Positions 10,501-22,434 of a DNA stretch of 64,000 nt are shown here, in pieces. A program made the position numbers and the translations under genes. Origin of the DNA: Podocnemis expansa (lineage: Eukaryota > Chordata > Testudines > Podocnemididae). The notes beneath the pieces were generated by a model, which worked only from the letters and a program-made list of their open reading frames with translations, ran no database searches and was not told where the DNA came from. Positions within the stretch are counted from its first letter, which is position 1; each line of letters opens with the position of its first letter. The DNA is taken from assembly GCA_007922195.1 (NCBI GenBank), contig ML682038.1:625208-689207 (forward strand), read 5' to 3'.

Positions 10501-13500
10501 TCCTCTTTACTGAGGCACAATTAATATTGATGTGAGCTTTGCCCGAATCAGGCTCCTAATATTCCAGGTATAAATTACTCCATGATAATTACAGCAGAAT
10601 TAGATCTGTTCCTTCCACAGAGTTGATAGGATTGGCTTGTTTGAGTTCAATGGGGTTTAACATACCTATTATCTATGATGGTGTGCAAAATGCATTGGTA
10701 TGTGGAAGACTCAGTTTAATTCCAAGAAATAAATACATAAGCATGTGCTTGACTAATCCACTTTTCTTTTTGCCTGAAAGCCTTGCCATTGAAATATTGT
10801 CCTTGAACAACAAGAAGTTACAGACTCAGACTTTTAATAGCAAACAAAGCTTTTGTTTTGATTTTGAATTTCAGCTTGGGGACTATGAAAGAATTGCAGT
10901 ATTAATCCAAAATTTTATAGTCTCTATTGACCAAAAAAGTTATGGCGTATCATGTTTTAAATGGAGATCCTATAGTGTTAAATCCCACTCGGAAATAGAT
11001 CCGTTCCTTCTTCAAAGTTTAATTCATTTTGTTTATTTCTTTATTTACAGTGTGATGCATTTAGTTTCTAGAAGAATTTATAACTAGTATGTTGCATCCA
11101 TACAATTTATATAGCTATTTGCTCATAAATCTACAATCCACTGCTGAGTCAGGAGCTCACTTTAAGTCAGAGACTGAAAGAGGACAAAGTTGGTTCAATA
11201 AATTGTCAGTCCATGCCATTTCAGAGATTGCCTAAATTCAATTCTTATAGCAAGCTGGTAATGGCAAAATAGTGCAGGTTTACCAGCTGAGTTGCATTAA
11301 AGAAGTTCAGTCAAATGCTTGCTGTTAGCGTTGAGACACTATTTGAACTGTAATGTAGGACTAAACAAACTTCTGGCTAAAACGACTCTAATGGGAAGCT
11401 GTGGTTGAGTCCTGGTATGATTTCACACAATTACAACTCTGTGGATACCCAAATCACTTTTAGTATATTAATGGCCACTTGGGGTGGTAAACAGTTTGAT
11501 GCTGACTGCTGTGTAGTGCTCCTGTATTAAGCTCTGTAAGAAAGAAAAATAGTGTTTACATTTATTCAATCTATTTAAACACAGGAAACAGCACAGGAAA
11601 CAGTTTCCTTACACAATGTCTGCTTTGGCTGCCTTGCAACATCCTTTCTATTGTATGGAGGCTATCTTAAACCATTTTGTTAAAGTAGCACTTCAGTGTG
11701 TCTGTGTTTTATTTAATATATGTTTATAAAACATGATTCTAAGAGCTGCACTCACACAGAGTACAAACACTTGCCATGAGGTCTACATTTCTACTCAAAA
11801 TTGTTCAGTTCTAAATTTCAAGTAACAAATATCTATAATGACATGCTGGAGAAGAGTCTTATCCATCAAGAATTACTGAATTCTGTATTAACAAATCTGA
11901 GAAAGTCACAACATATTTGTAGAAAAGTTGCAAATGAAAAAATCAGAAATACATGTAAAAAAAGTTGTTATTCACCCAGCTCTACTTAGTCTAATCAGCA
12001 CTTATCAAGTGTATCTCTCATGAAGACTGACTAAAGAGTTAGGGCAAAATGACACAAAAACTTGAACACTTCTGTGTCAGTAGAAGCTCTGGTTTGCAAT
12101 TATTAGAAGCAAAATGTAAATGTAATAATACTTCTTTTAGATAGATACTCACTCACTTTCAGTTAAACTGTTGTGTAAAATATTGTGTACAACTTTTGAC
12201 TCTTTCCAGAGTTTCTGATCTTAAATATATTAATGAAGATTTAACATTGTGTTTTGAATTCTTTATATAGCAGCCAGTAGTGTCCTAGGTACTGTACAAA
12301 TAATGACAAAGGATTATATTATATGGATGTTTCACTAAAAGTTCAAAAATGACTGTATCAATATTTATTCTGCAGTAGAGAAGGTCTTGGTACTTGATAT
12401 TGGCATATGTTTTAAACAGGGTGGGGATTTGCAATGGAAAAGTGTATGCATACACAGTTTAATCAGTACAAATTCAGTGTCATTGTCTCAAATATCATTC
12501 TTTTTCCAAATGATAGGACAGCTTGGATTCCTGTTAGACTAAAGCGGACTGGTTTCTTAGATTCTAACTAAGATTGTTCCTATCAACATGTTGGTTCATT
12601 CTGTTCTCAGTTCATGGGTAGCTAGATCAAAGGTTGAAAATCTTTCTTTTAGCTTGTAAGCCAGTGATTGAGAATGGCATATATTTACTATCACTTTATA
12701 TTAGTAGGGCCATCTTGTCTTTTTGTACATGGATGGGGGGCGGGGGGAGACACAGAACAGAAACAGTGTTCATTCCCTTTGGTAGGTTGAGGTTTATCAT
12801 CCTGACTGTTGACTACAAGGTGTTGCCTTGCGGCTTCCTCAGCAGCGAGGGGGGTCAGATTTAGCCAAGATGGGGAAACCTACAGCTTTAGGGAGGGCTT
12901 TGCAAATCCCAGCAAATTGGAACTAACCAGTCTACCCTAGCAGGAGCAATCGATGCATTTTGACCTGCCACTGCACATTTTAATACAAAACATTCTCCCT
13001 GTTAGCCACAAAATATTAAGGACATCCCACTTACCCATTTCTGTGAAAGTTCTACATTCTTAAGCATCCTCAGAAGTTGTCCACTGTGTTTGTCACCATA
13101 CTTTATATAAGAAGAAAACTGACAGGATGAGAAGCCTTTACAGACAGAAAAAGAAACATTTTTTGACATCAGAGATGTTTAGCCTTTGCCTTACTTTATT
13201 TCAAAAGGCAAGGTGATTAGCTAACAGAAAAACGTTGTGGCTTTCCCCTCCTGCATGAAAATATGTATCAATTTATCACTTACTTATCATTGGCAATATT
13301 GCTACATAAGGCACAAATATAGGCAGTACTCAGCATGAGTAAGCAATATCAAAGACTGACGTGCATCATCACTCAGCAAGAAGCTCCATATTGGAGGATC
13401 CCTGCCCCTGAGCAAGTGAAGTCAATTTGCTCTCTGCACGAAGACAGGCCAGGACACAACAGGAATTCCTAGGAGAGAACGAACTAAGGAATTAGTAGGA

Positions 13501-13800
13501 TATTCTATTGTAATGATTAAGGAATTAATGAGTTTTCAGGAGAAATCTAAATGAGTAGAAAGGCTTCTCCTCTAAATAGGCCTCCTTTGTTGAAAAGAGA
13601 CTGTATTTGCTTAGCCTTGTTTTCATTTCTAATTAAATAGAAAGTAACTCTAATCACATGAGTAGCCAATGTATATAACCAGAGTATAAATATTTTATAC
13701 AGTTTCTTGAAGAGGTAAATAAAGAAAAAAATGGTCTATCCTGTGAAATTTCAAGAAATTAAGAACAATGAAAAGGCAAAGATAAAGAGACTTCAGAATT
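10501..13800. other. AT-rich region without recognised repeats or genes
   Basis: No known repeat signature is seen over 3.3 kb. The longest open frame is 154 codons at 10623-11087 on the plus strand. I do not recognise the product, it has no evident domain, and its composition looks like translated AT-rich DNA. A small direct repeat (acaggaaacagcacaggaaacag) lies near 11581. Confidence 0.5.
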
Positions 13801-13980
13801 CACTTACCAGAACCACCACTGACCTCACTGGCCAAATCTAATATCCAAGATGAGCCATCATCTCCATGTGGAGAGGTTGGCCCAGAGGCTTTAAACTATC
13901 TTGGTTTCATCATCCACGCAGACAGAACTTCACAAGGGACTGCTGGTACCCAAGGCCTTGGGTTCCTAGCCAGCTTTCAA

Positions 13981-14640
13981 ATGTTCATATTGGCTGTATT
14001 GGGGAGCCTTGGAATCCCTACGCTTAACATCCTAGATCAGTTGTATGTGTACCAACAGCTCTCCTGTTTTCTGGCAGCAGCAGACTGTCATATTATTAGA
14101 GAAGAAGATGTGCAGTATAAGTTCCTGAACCTCCTGCAGTACACTGGCCCCAGCTGGGTGGCTCTCCCAATAAATGAGGCCATCATGAAATGTGCCAGGG
14201 TGGTTTGGCATACTCTCTGGCATCTTGTAAACTTTCCCCTGATACTTTGTTCAGTTAAAGGGGGCAGAATTTTTGTTTGCCCACCTTGCCAAGCAGTGCA
14301 AGCTTCCATGGAAAGATACAGGCAGCAACAGCTTAAGGCCACACTCGTAGACAAAAGTGCTAAATCCTTTGACTTTCTAGGGAGGAAGAGTATTTTCATC
14401 ACCATCCTGTAGTTTAGAATCTCTAACTATCAAGTCCTGTTTGCAAAGTATGATTTTAAAAATTATACCACCTTTCAGAAAACAACCTCCTCAGGAGAAC
14501 AGAGTTTCCAATTCCAGATCCTCAAGGACAAAGCAAACTGGTAACTAAGACCTCTTTTCAAGCTCTGGTGGACATGGCCAATATCTCATCCAGAGCCATA
14601 GCAACTGCAACAGTTACACTGTGTGACTTCTGCTTCCACA
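13981..14640 (+). pseudogene. DIRS-like gag remnant
   Basis: The frame 13981-14412 ends with LPINEAIMK and, about 60 residues later, KSFDFLGRK; both are recognisable DIRS-family gag signatures. After the stop, other frames continue with NYQVLFAKYDF (about 14425) and QALVDMANISSRAIATAT (about 14560), which match the C-terminal end of such gag proteins. The gene is broken by frameshifts and stops. Gag would form the particle; this copy cannot. Confidence 0.72.
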
Positions 14641-15698
14641 GGGGTATACAGAAAATGACTATGCATTTGCCCTTTAAGTCTAACCTCTTTTATTATAAGA
14701 TTGATAAGTCCTTACACTCACTAAGACCCTAGTATAGCTCTCCACTTTCTAGGCCATTATACTGCAGCCCCAAAGAGGAAAAGCCATCGTACGTGTATAA
14801 GCCAAGGCCTCCTGCCAACCTTTCTATCACCAATATCCATATGAGCCACCCTACCAATGCCAGATGGTAGATGGTACAAACACTATGTAGCCTCTTTCAC
14901 CCCAACAACACCCACTGACCAGGGATTATTTTTGATAGGAGCCTTGAGAACTGTGTACCATTCTTGATGACACCTGCCAGTATCTCCTGAACTATTGGTG
15001 GCCACTTCTAGTACTTTTCCCACAACTGAAGGACAATAACAATAGACCAGAGGTTATTGGAAATCACCTGTTCTGGACACACTATTGAATTTTGGGCTCC
15101 TCTTCAAGGATGGAGTTCATGGTGGACTCCCTCTTCCAACAAAGTGCTATGGTGTGAGTGCCACCTCAACATCAAGGAAAAGGATTCTACTCACAATATT
15201 TCATAGTCCACAAGCACAGGGATGATGGACACCTATTCTTTACTTAGGTCAGCTGTATATTTTTATTCACAGAACAAAATTCCACATGGTTATGTTGATA
15301 TAGATAATCCACTCCCTGGAGAAGTCTATATGATTTTTCAGCTCTCAACATCAAAGCTGATTATTTTCATGCTGACATTCACCCATCCCAAAGAATTTTC
15401 CTTAGGTTTCTGGTAGAACAAGAGAACTACCAATTCAGAGTACCTTTGTTTGGGCTGGCAATGGCATCCAGGATCTTCATGAAGGTCTTCCCAGTGGTGG
15501 CAGCTCAAATGAGGCAAAGCTACTACACTGTCTTCTCGTACCTGGATGATTGGCTCCTAACAGGAAAATGCAACTGGAAAGTTCAATCAGCTATCTTACT
15601 TTTGCTCCACCATTCACGTGAGTTGGCTTTAACAGGAAAAAGTCTACTTTGACTTCCACAAATACCATAAACTTTGTAGGAATGACCCTAGATTCTAT

Positions 15699-16169
15699 GG
15701 TTATGTCTTTACTTAGAAGTTATTTTAAATTAAGGAGGCGTAATTTGAAATCACTTATTCCCTGACCAAGGAGGCATTTTCTTATATTGAATTAAGCAGT
15801 TTCTTAATTCAAAATAAGGAACTGCTAATTCAACATAATAAAACCTCCTTTTTCTTTGAATTACCGCTTACTCTGAAGTTATTAGTTCAAAGTAAGTCAT
15901 TTTAAGCTGCGGAATAGGCTTAATTCAAAGTAATTTCCCTACTCTTTTGCCTGCTTTCCTCTATTCCAAATTAGAGAGTCTAGTGAAGACTCTCTACTTT
16001 GAATTAATAATGCCCACTTCATTTTGAATTAGAGAGTCTTCACTGGACTCCTGATTCAAAATAATAACTTCAAAGTAGTGCTAATTCAAAATAACAACTT
16101 TTATTTAAATTCAAAGGAGTTATTTTGAATTAACTACTTCAAATTACTTTTGTAAGTATAGATATAGCC
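15699..16169. mobile_element. MITE, AATTCAAAGTAA-type arms
   Basis: The left end GGTTATGTCTTTAC and right end GTATAGATATAGCC are inverted copies with a TAT duplication (15696-15698 and 16170-16172). Its spacers (cttttgcctgct, agagagtcttcactggact) match those at 2243-2710 in order and distance, yet the motifs between them differ. It lies in the DIRS polymerase directly next to a second MITE. Confidence 0.86.
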
Positions 16170-16172
16170 TAT

Positions 16173-16559
16173 GGTGCATCTACACTGGCAAGTTAGTTTG
16201 AACTAAGGAGCCTTAATGTGAACTAACTTAGTCCCTGTCCACCACAGACTTTCACTAGTTCAAATTAAGGAATTTCTTAATTTGAAATAATGAAAGCTTA
16301 GTTTGAATTAGTAACACCTGCATTTAGTTCAAACTAAGGGCAATGTAGACCAGGATTAAGCCTTAATTTGAACTAAATAAATTCAAATTAGGGCAGTTAG
16401 TTCAAATTAACAAAGTGCACCAATTCAATTTAACATTTAAGTTGAATTAGTGCACTTTGTTAATTCAACTTACTAAGGTCTGGTTTAGTTCAAATTACGG
16501 TCAAATTTATTAGTTTGACTTTGTTAATTTGAACTAATTTCGGTAGTGTAGACATAGCC
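16173..16559. mobile_element. MITE, AGTTCAAATTAA-type arms
   Basis: The left end GGTGCATCTACACTGG and right end GTGTAGACATAGCC are inverted copies. The TAT at 16170-16172 is shared with the neighbouring MITE and repeated at 16560-16562. The interior has about fifteen variants of agttcaaattaa and its complement and almost no unique sequence. It is non-coding. Confidence 0.86.
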
Positions 16560-16584
16560 TATCTTAGCAAAGACCTTCCTCCCT

Positions 16585-17085
16585 ATGGATAGAGTCCATG
16601 GAAAGAACAGCCTGATAAAACAGATCACCTTCCAACCTCAAAACACCATCAAGGTTTGTCTTTTCCTGCTGGCTCATATGGTGTCATGCACTTACATAAC
16701 ACTATTTGCCAGGCTTCATTTCTGTTGCCTACAGGCTTGGCTTTGGTCTGTTTACCCACCAGACGGTGACAACATGAATACAAAGGTAATAATAGACATC
16801 AAAGTCACAGATTCTCTTATATGGTGGACAAATCCAGAACAGATGCATAGTGGAGTCCCCTTCCTTCTTCTCTCACCCTATGCAATCATAATCATGGATG
16901 CATCCATTGTAGGCTGGGGTCCCACATGGGAAGTCAAACTGCACAGGGCAGGTGGGCTCCTCAGGATGTCTGGATACATGTCAGCCTCCTAGACTAAAAG
17001 CCAGACTATCATGCAATACATGTCTTTCAGTTAAACTGTCCCAGCATGTTTAAATAATGTCAAACAATATGACAGCAGTCTATAA
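16585..17085 (+). pseudogene. DIRS-like connection and RNase H start
   Basis: The frame at 16585-16992 contains LLAHMVSCTYITLFARLHFC, SLIWWTNPEQMHSGVPF and IIMDASIVGWG, the last being the start of the RNase H fold. After a stop at 16990, similarity to the next segment (ending in a DNMTAM-like phrase) continues in another frame to about 17085. RNase H would remove RNA from the hybrid in reverse transcription. It is a relic. Confidence 0.75.
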
Positions 17086-17090
17086 ACAGA

Positions 17091-17690
17091 CAAGAAGTGA
17101 AATCACTTCTTCACAGTACAGAGGCAGTACCTAAGTAGAGTTTATGCACCCATCTTTAGGCAGCCACTTCTGAAAATGCTGACCTTACTGTTTAATTTCT
17201 GCTATCTGCTACGTTTATGTGCACTGTGCATTAAAGTGATTAGTTAAGGGTCTAAAAAGAATATATATTGGGCTGAGGACTGATTACTATTCTTTAATTC
17301 TGGCTTCTATTAAACCACACACAAATTTAGCAAGCACCACTCTTGTATAAGTTGATCAAGAAAGTTGTCATACATCTTGTGCTAATTCATGGTTCAGCCA
17401 GTAGCATAATAAAAGAGATCTACAAATGGATGAGTATCATCAAAACGGATTAGCGAAGTCTTTTCAAAAGACTTTGCAGCCCCTAGTAATGCAAAATGTA
17501 GTACTTTTGCAAGCCTGCAAAACTGTGTGATTATTTCTTTTTTCATTTACTCAGGGGGTTGGGAAAATTTTTATGGTGTGTACATGTGCTCAATTTGTAT
17601 GTGACTTGGTAATGTTCAATTACATGTATTTTGAAAGGTGATGTTATTTGAGTCTGTTAATATGAGTTGTGAATACTTACATTTGCTCCT
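17091..17690. other. AT-rich DNA without recognised features
   Basis: This lies between the DIRS remnant and the LTR-like block. I see no gene or recognisable repeat. Confidence 0.45.
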
Positions 17691-18845
17691 CCCTAGCAGT
17701 GGGTGCGCGAGAGTGAGTTAGTGCTACAAGATAATTTAGTATTACTCTTGTTCATGACTAGAGCTTATGTAACTAATAGCGTAGCTCTGATGAACAGCAG
17801 CTGTTGGCAGCCTGCCCGTTGGTGGGATCTGCCTGGCAACAAGGAGGGACGGTGAGAGCTGTAGCGTGCTATGTGCGCTCCCTTCGAGAACTCTCAACAT
17901 AGAGTCTTATGCGGGTGCTCAGTGGCGCAAAAATAGGGATCCCTGATTGGTGGACACCCTGAATACTTAACGGAAGCACCCTTGGGGAGCGGCGTTTGCT
18001 GCACCTGTCTCTGCAACTGGAAGGAAGCTGTGACTTGCTGCTCTGGCTGTGGCCTCAGGCTGTACTGTGGACTGGACTGAGGAGCAGGCCTCGGAGACTT
18101 GGGAGTTCATCAGAACTGACCCTCTGGTTCCCAGAATCAGAGAGCTCAGACCTATCCCCAAGATCCTCCAAGCCAGCCAGAAGAGGACTCCAAATCATTG
18201 CTGGACGAGTCCCTGAAGGGACAGGAGCCTGCAGCTGCTTTGCTGGAGAGGCCCTGTTAAGAACTTTGGTAAGGGGTGAATGGACTTTTCAATACAGGCC
18301 AGGCCAGAAGAGGCTCTGAAGAAGACGGGCGAGTCTGGTTCATCTCTTCAGGACTCAGGATGCCATGGGACTCTCTTCAGATCCTCAAGCACAGCACCCA
18401 TGGTTGAAGAGAAACCATGAGCTCTTAGGGACCTCACCCCAAAGGGAGGCTTTTCCAAGCCTTGGCTGGGGAGGGGATCAAACAAGGGAGTACTTACCTG
18501 AGGGAAACCTTCGCTGAAGTAAGGTCTGTGCCTGGGCTCATCCAGCCCACAGAATGTATTTACCTGAGTAAGGGCTGGGACTAAAGAATACTCACCTGGG
18601 TGGCTTGTGCGCATCCTGGGAAGGTGAGGGAGGAGATTGAGTCTGGTTTGGTGGTTCCTTGTGAATCTGAGTGTATTGAAAACTGTTTGTATATTGATTA
18701 GAGTCCTGCTTTGATAAGTTTTCTTTATTTCCCTTCACTCCCAAGGTTTATTGTTCACCCCTTCAATAAACTGGTGTTGTGTTTGAGTGGTGTCTCCTGG
18801 CTTTTACTACAGGAGAGGGCGTCCAGAGTGACAGATATCTGAGTT
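17690..18845 (+). mobile_element. Possible solo LTR or LTR fragment
   Basis: A 1.1-kb block is markedly more GC-rich than its surroundings. It has an inverted CCAAT-like box (gattggtgg near 17945) and, near its end, a polyadenylation signal (aataaactgg, 18764) followed by a GT-rich stretch (gtgttgtgtttgagtggtg). This order is LTR-like. I could not identify TG...CA ends, a target duplication or internal genes, so another kind of repeat remains possible. The open frames in it look like chance. Confidence 0.3.
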
Positions 18846-19000
18846 TTGGGGGACCTACCTGTGGAAAAGCGAATCTCTGACCTATCACCTGGCAGAGTAG
18901 AAATTTTTCATAACAAGGGAGGAGTGGCAATCAACACATCTGAGCCTGACAGACAAAGAGGGCATTTCAGTCAACTCACTGCATTTAATATGACCTTAAG

Positions 19001-19340
19001 CAATGTTCCCCGTCAGCTGCGCGGGTGTGTCTGCACGCAACAACAATCACTCACCGGCGCACAAATCACTGCTGTCAGCACACAGCTGGCAGCCATGGAG
19101 TTGCATCAGGCTAAGGCAGTTTACAATTTCCCAACCTGATCACGCTTGTGGTGGCAGCAGCCTGTGGCCAGGCATTAGTGTAAAAGTGCTTTTTGCTGGA
19201 GGCTGGGGCAGTGCTCTAAAATTAGAAGTGTGCAGCTCCAGCCATGTATTCCCCTGCTGGTTCAGCCCACCTTCAGCTGCTGGTGGGGTTGGGAATTTTG
19301 AGAGGATCCCTTACTGGTCCCTGCATGTACATTGAGAGTG
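19001..19340. mobile_element. hAT fragment, left end only
   Basis: It starts caatgttccccgtcagctgc, close to the termini at 22435-22583 and 4042-6587 (cagtgttccctctaa form), and continues CG-rich. No matching right end is found within the next kilobase, so the right limit is a guess from base composition. Confidence 0.5.
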
Positions 19341-21130
19341 AAGAGGGCTAGCTGGCTGGGTGGGGCTGGCTGTGGTCTTGGAAGTGGTTTCACTTTGCCT
19401 TGTTGCTTCCACTCCTCACCCTTGGCTTCTTTCCAGGCTCCAGCTCATGTTTGCTCCCTTTACCCCCTCCCCCCATGTGATTTTGGGGAAGGCTTAACTT
19501 TATTTTTTGGTGGGCCTGGGGCTTTTCTTCAGCTTGATGGTGTCTCTGTGGTGCCCAGAGACAAACCTGTGACTGCTTCTTTGCTTTGTGCTTTGCTGCC
19601 CTGCTTAAAGTTTCTGGGGAGGTTTCTTTCTCTAATGGCTCGGCTAAGCCAGATCTTTATTCCTCCCAATGAACTTTGGCTTTTGGCAACAAATCGTTTG
19701 TTTAGTGGTCAAGAAAAGTTCACTTGTGATTGTGAGGAGGTTTGAATCCATATGATTTTCCTTTTCTCATTGTGATTTTTCAATTTGCTTCTCCTTTCCA
19801 AGATGAGATTAGTCCACTAAAGATGAATCCTTAAATTTTATTAAGATACACAGATGTGGAAGTATTACACATTCTAAAGTAGCTGCTGGGCTGGGCCTGA
19901 TCCTATAGTTTAAATGAAGTCAGTGGGAAATTTGATTCAGCAAGGATTACAATATTTGTCCCTTTGTTAGTAGTTTATCAAATCACAGAGAACAAGCAGC
20001 TTGGTTCTGCCTTTTGCGTATATATTTTATGCTTGTTTTTATTTTACTTTTAGGGAGAGTGTTTCTTTTGGTTTATCTAGGAAAAAACTGATCATTGCAT
20101 CTAAGAATAGGTGCTGTCCTCTTAGGTGGAGCATTTGATAGTCACAAACATCTAATTCTACTCCCCCTCCCCCCATTTGATGTATATTTCACATAAAAGC
20201 AAACAGAAAATGTCAACTGTCATTATATATATCTCCATCTGTGGTTTATGGAAGGCATAGTAGGATGTCTCCAGAAATTTGCATTTTAGGTAAAAGGTTA
20301 TGTTTTGGGCAGGTCTGCACATAAAAACCAGCAGGTCTCACTTCTGATTTCTCCTTTCCTGTGTGTATAAAACTTAAACAGCTTGTCTGTGATTTTTTTT
20401 TTAAATACTACACAGTGAGGCTCAAAACTAAGGCTAGACAGGGATTTCCATAGACCCCTCTCACCCCCCCACCCCCAGTTTTCAGCTAGTAACAGTGTTA
20501 TACCAAATGAATGGCACCCCCTGCACCACACCCCTAATTTCAAGTCAGGGGGAGAATACTGCCAACAGAGATTACTTTTCCTTTAGGAGCCAACACCTCA
20601 AATTCTGTTAGACTTCATGTAGTCAAGGGACCATCCCTGTGTGTGTCAAACAATGAAAGTGAATTCTGTGAAGGAACGTGTTGTGTTTAAACTGATTTTA
20701 ATCTTGTCCATAAATACTACATTAAATTTATTGGAGGTTTGCTTCCATTTGCAACTGACAATGTAAAAACATCAATCTGGATAGGAGTTCTGCAGTGTGA
20801 TTCTCCTTGCATCTTGATATAAACATTAAATAATTAATTTTGTGACTTCTTAAAGTGGTTGGCATTATGGTTACTTCAATGTGAAGATGAAGAATACTTA
20901 AGCTGTTCATTTGATATACTTGAGCTGCTGTTCTTGCAATTAATCTCACACTGTAACTAGGGGCTAGGCAGATTTCTCTGGAGTTGGGTGATGAATGGGG
21001 CAAGCATTTGGGGGGGCAGTAGCTGAGGTGGCTGGGTGGATGAAGGGGGCCCAGGTAGGGCCCTAGATGTGTACGTGTCCTCCAATGTCCTCCTTTCCAT
21101 GCTTTGGTATCTGTTAACCCTACCCAATAC
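19341..21130. other. Region without recognised genes
   Basis: Moderately GC-rich sequence to about 19750, then AT-rich. A gaagtcagtggg phrase near 19915 suggests a remnant of the foldback family. The 137-codon frame at 19332-19745 has no recognisable domain. Confidence 0.4.
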
Positions 21131-21138
21131 CCACCCTC

Positions 21139-21201
21139 AGAGAGAGAGAGAGAGACACACAGAGCCACCCCTAGACAGACACACCCACCCACACACAGAG
21201 C
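21139..21201. repeat. GA/CA microsatellite cluster
   Basis: Runs of gagaga and cacaca with short interruptions. Confidence 0.8.
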
Positions 21202-21270
21202 CACTGATGCAAGCACTAAGGGACGTCAGCATAGCAACTTGGCTTGCACCCAGTATGTTGGATAATGAGC

Positions 21271-21498
21271 AAAGAGTCATGTGGCACTTAGACTAACAAT
21301 TATATTTATTGCATGAGCTGTGGGAGAAAATCCCACTTCATCAGACTTAAATTCTAAGTTCCTCCATCTTCAAAGCATTGGATGAACTGGGATTTTCTCC
21401 CACAAAAGCTCATGCAATAAATATAATTGCTAGTCTTTAAGTGCCACCGGATCCTTCTTTGTTTTACTGAACTAGACTAACACAGCTGCCCCTTTGGA
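21271..21498. mobile_element. Head-to-head pair of Penelope-like 3' ends
   Basis: Positions 21271-21346 are the antisense end (gtggcacttagactaac, then the complement of the hammerhead-like stretch). Positions 21359-21498 are the same end in sense orientation (ccatcttcaaagcattgg, ttttctcccac, gctcatgcaataaat, gtctttaagtgccac, ctagactaacacagctgcc). Together they form a long inverted repeat. No coding sequence remains. Confidence 0.85.
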
Positions 21499-22128
21499 TC
21501 TTGAAAGGATGTTTATTTCACCTAAGAGTTTTTTAAACTTCTTCATTCCTGAAAATAGATGAGCACCATAGTGTGAATACACAAAGTGTGTATGACTCTT
21601 AAGTTCATGTGAATGCATCTTCGTCTCTTTCATGATAGATACCTGTAAACATTCTGGCTCAGTATAACTTCACAAAGTGCAACAATGTTCTCTGTGTAGG
21701 GTTGTAAGCAGAATCCATTACAATAAATTAGCAGCAACACAGCAGAAAAACATATCCAGAAATTCTGCTCTTTAAGTCTATTTTTCCCTTGTTATTCACA
21801 ATACTGTATAATTGCACCCCTCCTTTTTGCATATTCTATTATGGGCTTTGTCAGAAAAAGAAAGGAAACTACTTACTCCAGTAAATGGCAGGTTGAATGT
21901 CCAATCTTTGCTAAACTGGTCATATGGCAGCAAAATTGATAACTATGTGCAGTAAAGACAGGGATATCAATAAGTTCTCTGTTGATAAAAGGCTCTACAA
22001 TTTCAGGAAGAGTAAAATCACAGGATCAGGATGAATTCTTAATTAAGAAGTATGTTTAATTGAGGATTACTGTCTGGTTCTGACTAAACTGTATGCCAGT
22101 TTTTATTTGTCTAATGTTTGACATAGTG

Positions 22129-22302
22129 CAGGGCTCTTAAACTCATATTGCAAGGGCTGCATGAGGACTAGTACATTAGCCTGAGGTCTTCAGCACTGAA
22201 ACGTTTTCATACAGCAATATTGCAAATACTAGTAACAATGGTTTCACTGTGGGCCACAGGCAATAGCTTTTGGGGCCACATGCAGCATGTTTGAGATCCC
22301 TG
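22129..22302. mobile_element. hAT MITE
   Basis: The ends cagggctcttaaactc and gtttgagatccctg are inverted. Flanks acatagtg (22121-22128) and acacagtg (22303-22310) match at 7 of 8 positions, as expected for a hAT duplication. The same family lies inverted at 31883-32068. Confidence 0.85.
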
Positions 22303-22328
22303 ACACAGTGTGAAAAGAAGAGACACAG

Positions 22329-22356
22329 ACAGACACACACACACACACACACACAA
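22329..22356. repeat. (CA)n microsatellite
   Basis: An uninterrupted dinucleotide run just downstream of the hAT copy. The cysteine/valine-rich frames over it are artefacts. Confidence 0.9.
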
Positions 22357-22434
22357 ACTGCCAAGCACTGAAGAGTAGAAAACAAAGATATTTCTCATCT
22401 AATTCTGTTGTCTAGCTTTTTCCTTATTTACAGT

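Larger units (their letters stand above)
15170..16750 (+). pseudogene. DIRS-like reverse transcriptase, split by two MITEs
   Basis: Translated pieces include FYSQYF (about 15190), a frameshifted ADYFHADIHPSQR near 15350 for the first catalytic-aspartate block, VPLFGLAMASRIF (from 15440) and FSYLDDWL (about 15529-15553), the YxDD active-site motif. The sequence runs to GMTLDS at 15698 and, after removing both MITEs, continues in frame as ILAKTFLP at 16563. Then comes HMVSCTYITLFARL, typical of the DIRS thumb/connection. Stops and frameshifts before 15440 and at 15652 show it is dead. Confidence 0.82.
13801..17090 (+). mobile_element. DIRS-like retrotransposon, degenerate
   Basis: Reading along the plus strand there are a gag remnant (13981-14640), a reverse transcriptase (about 15170-15698 and 16563-16750) and the start of an RNase H (16890-17085), all frameshifted. 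The motifs YLDDWL in the palm and MDAS..GWG in the RNase H fit DIRS-like elements rather than CR1 or Penelope. DIRS elements normally also encode a tyrosine recombinase; I do not find it, and terminal repeats are not seen. Two MITEs interrupt the polymerase. The 5' limit is uncertain. Confidence 0.8.

Noticed and set aside
22176..22398. Cysteine/valine-rich small frames resembling a knottin
   Set aside because: The cysteines come from a (CA)n microsatellite.
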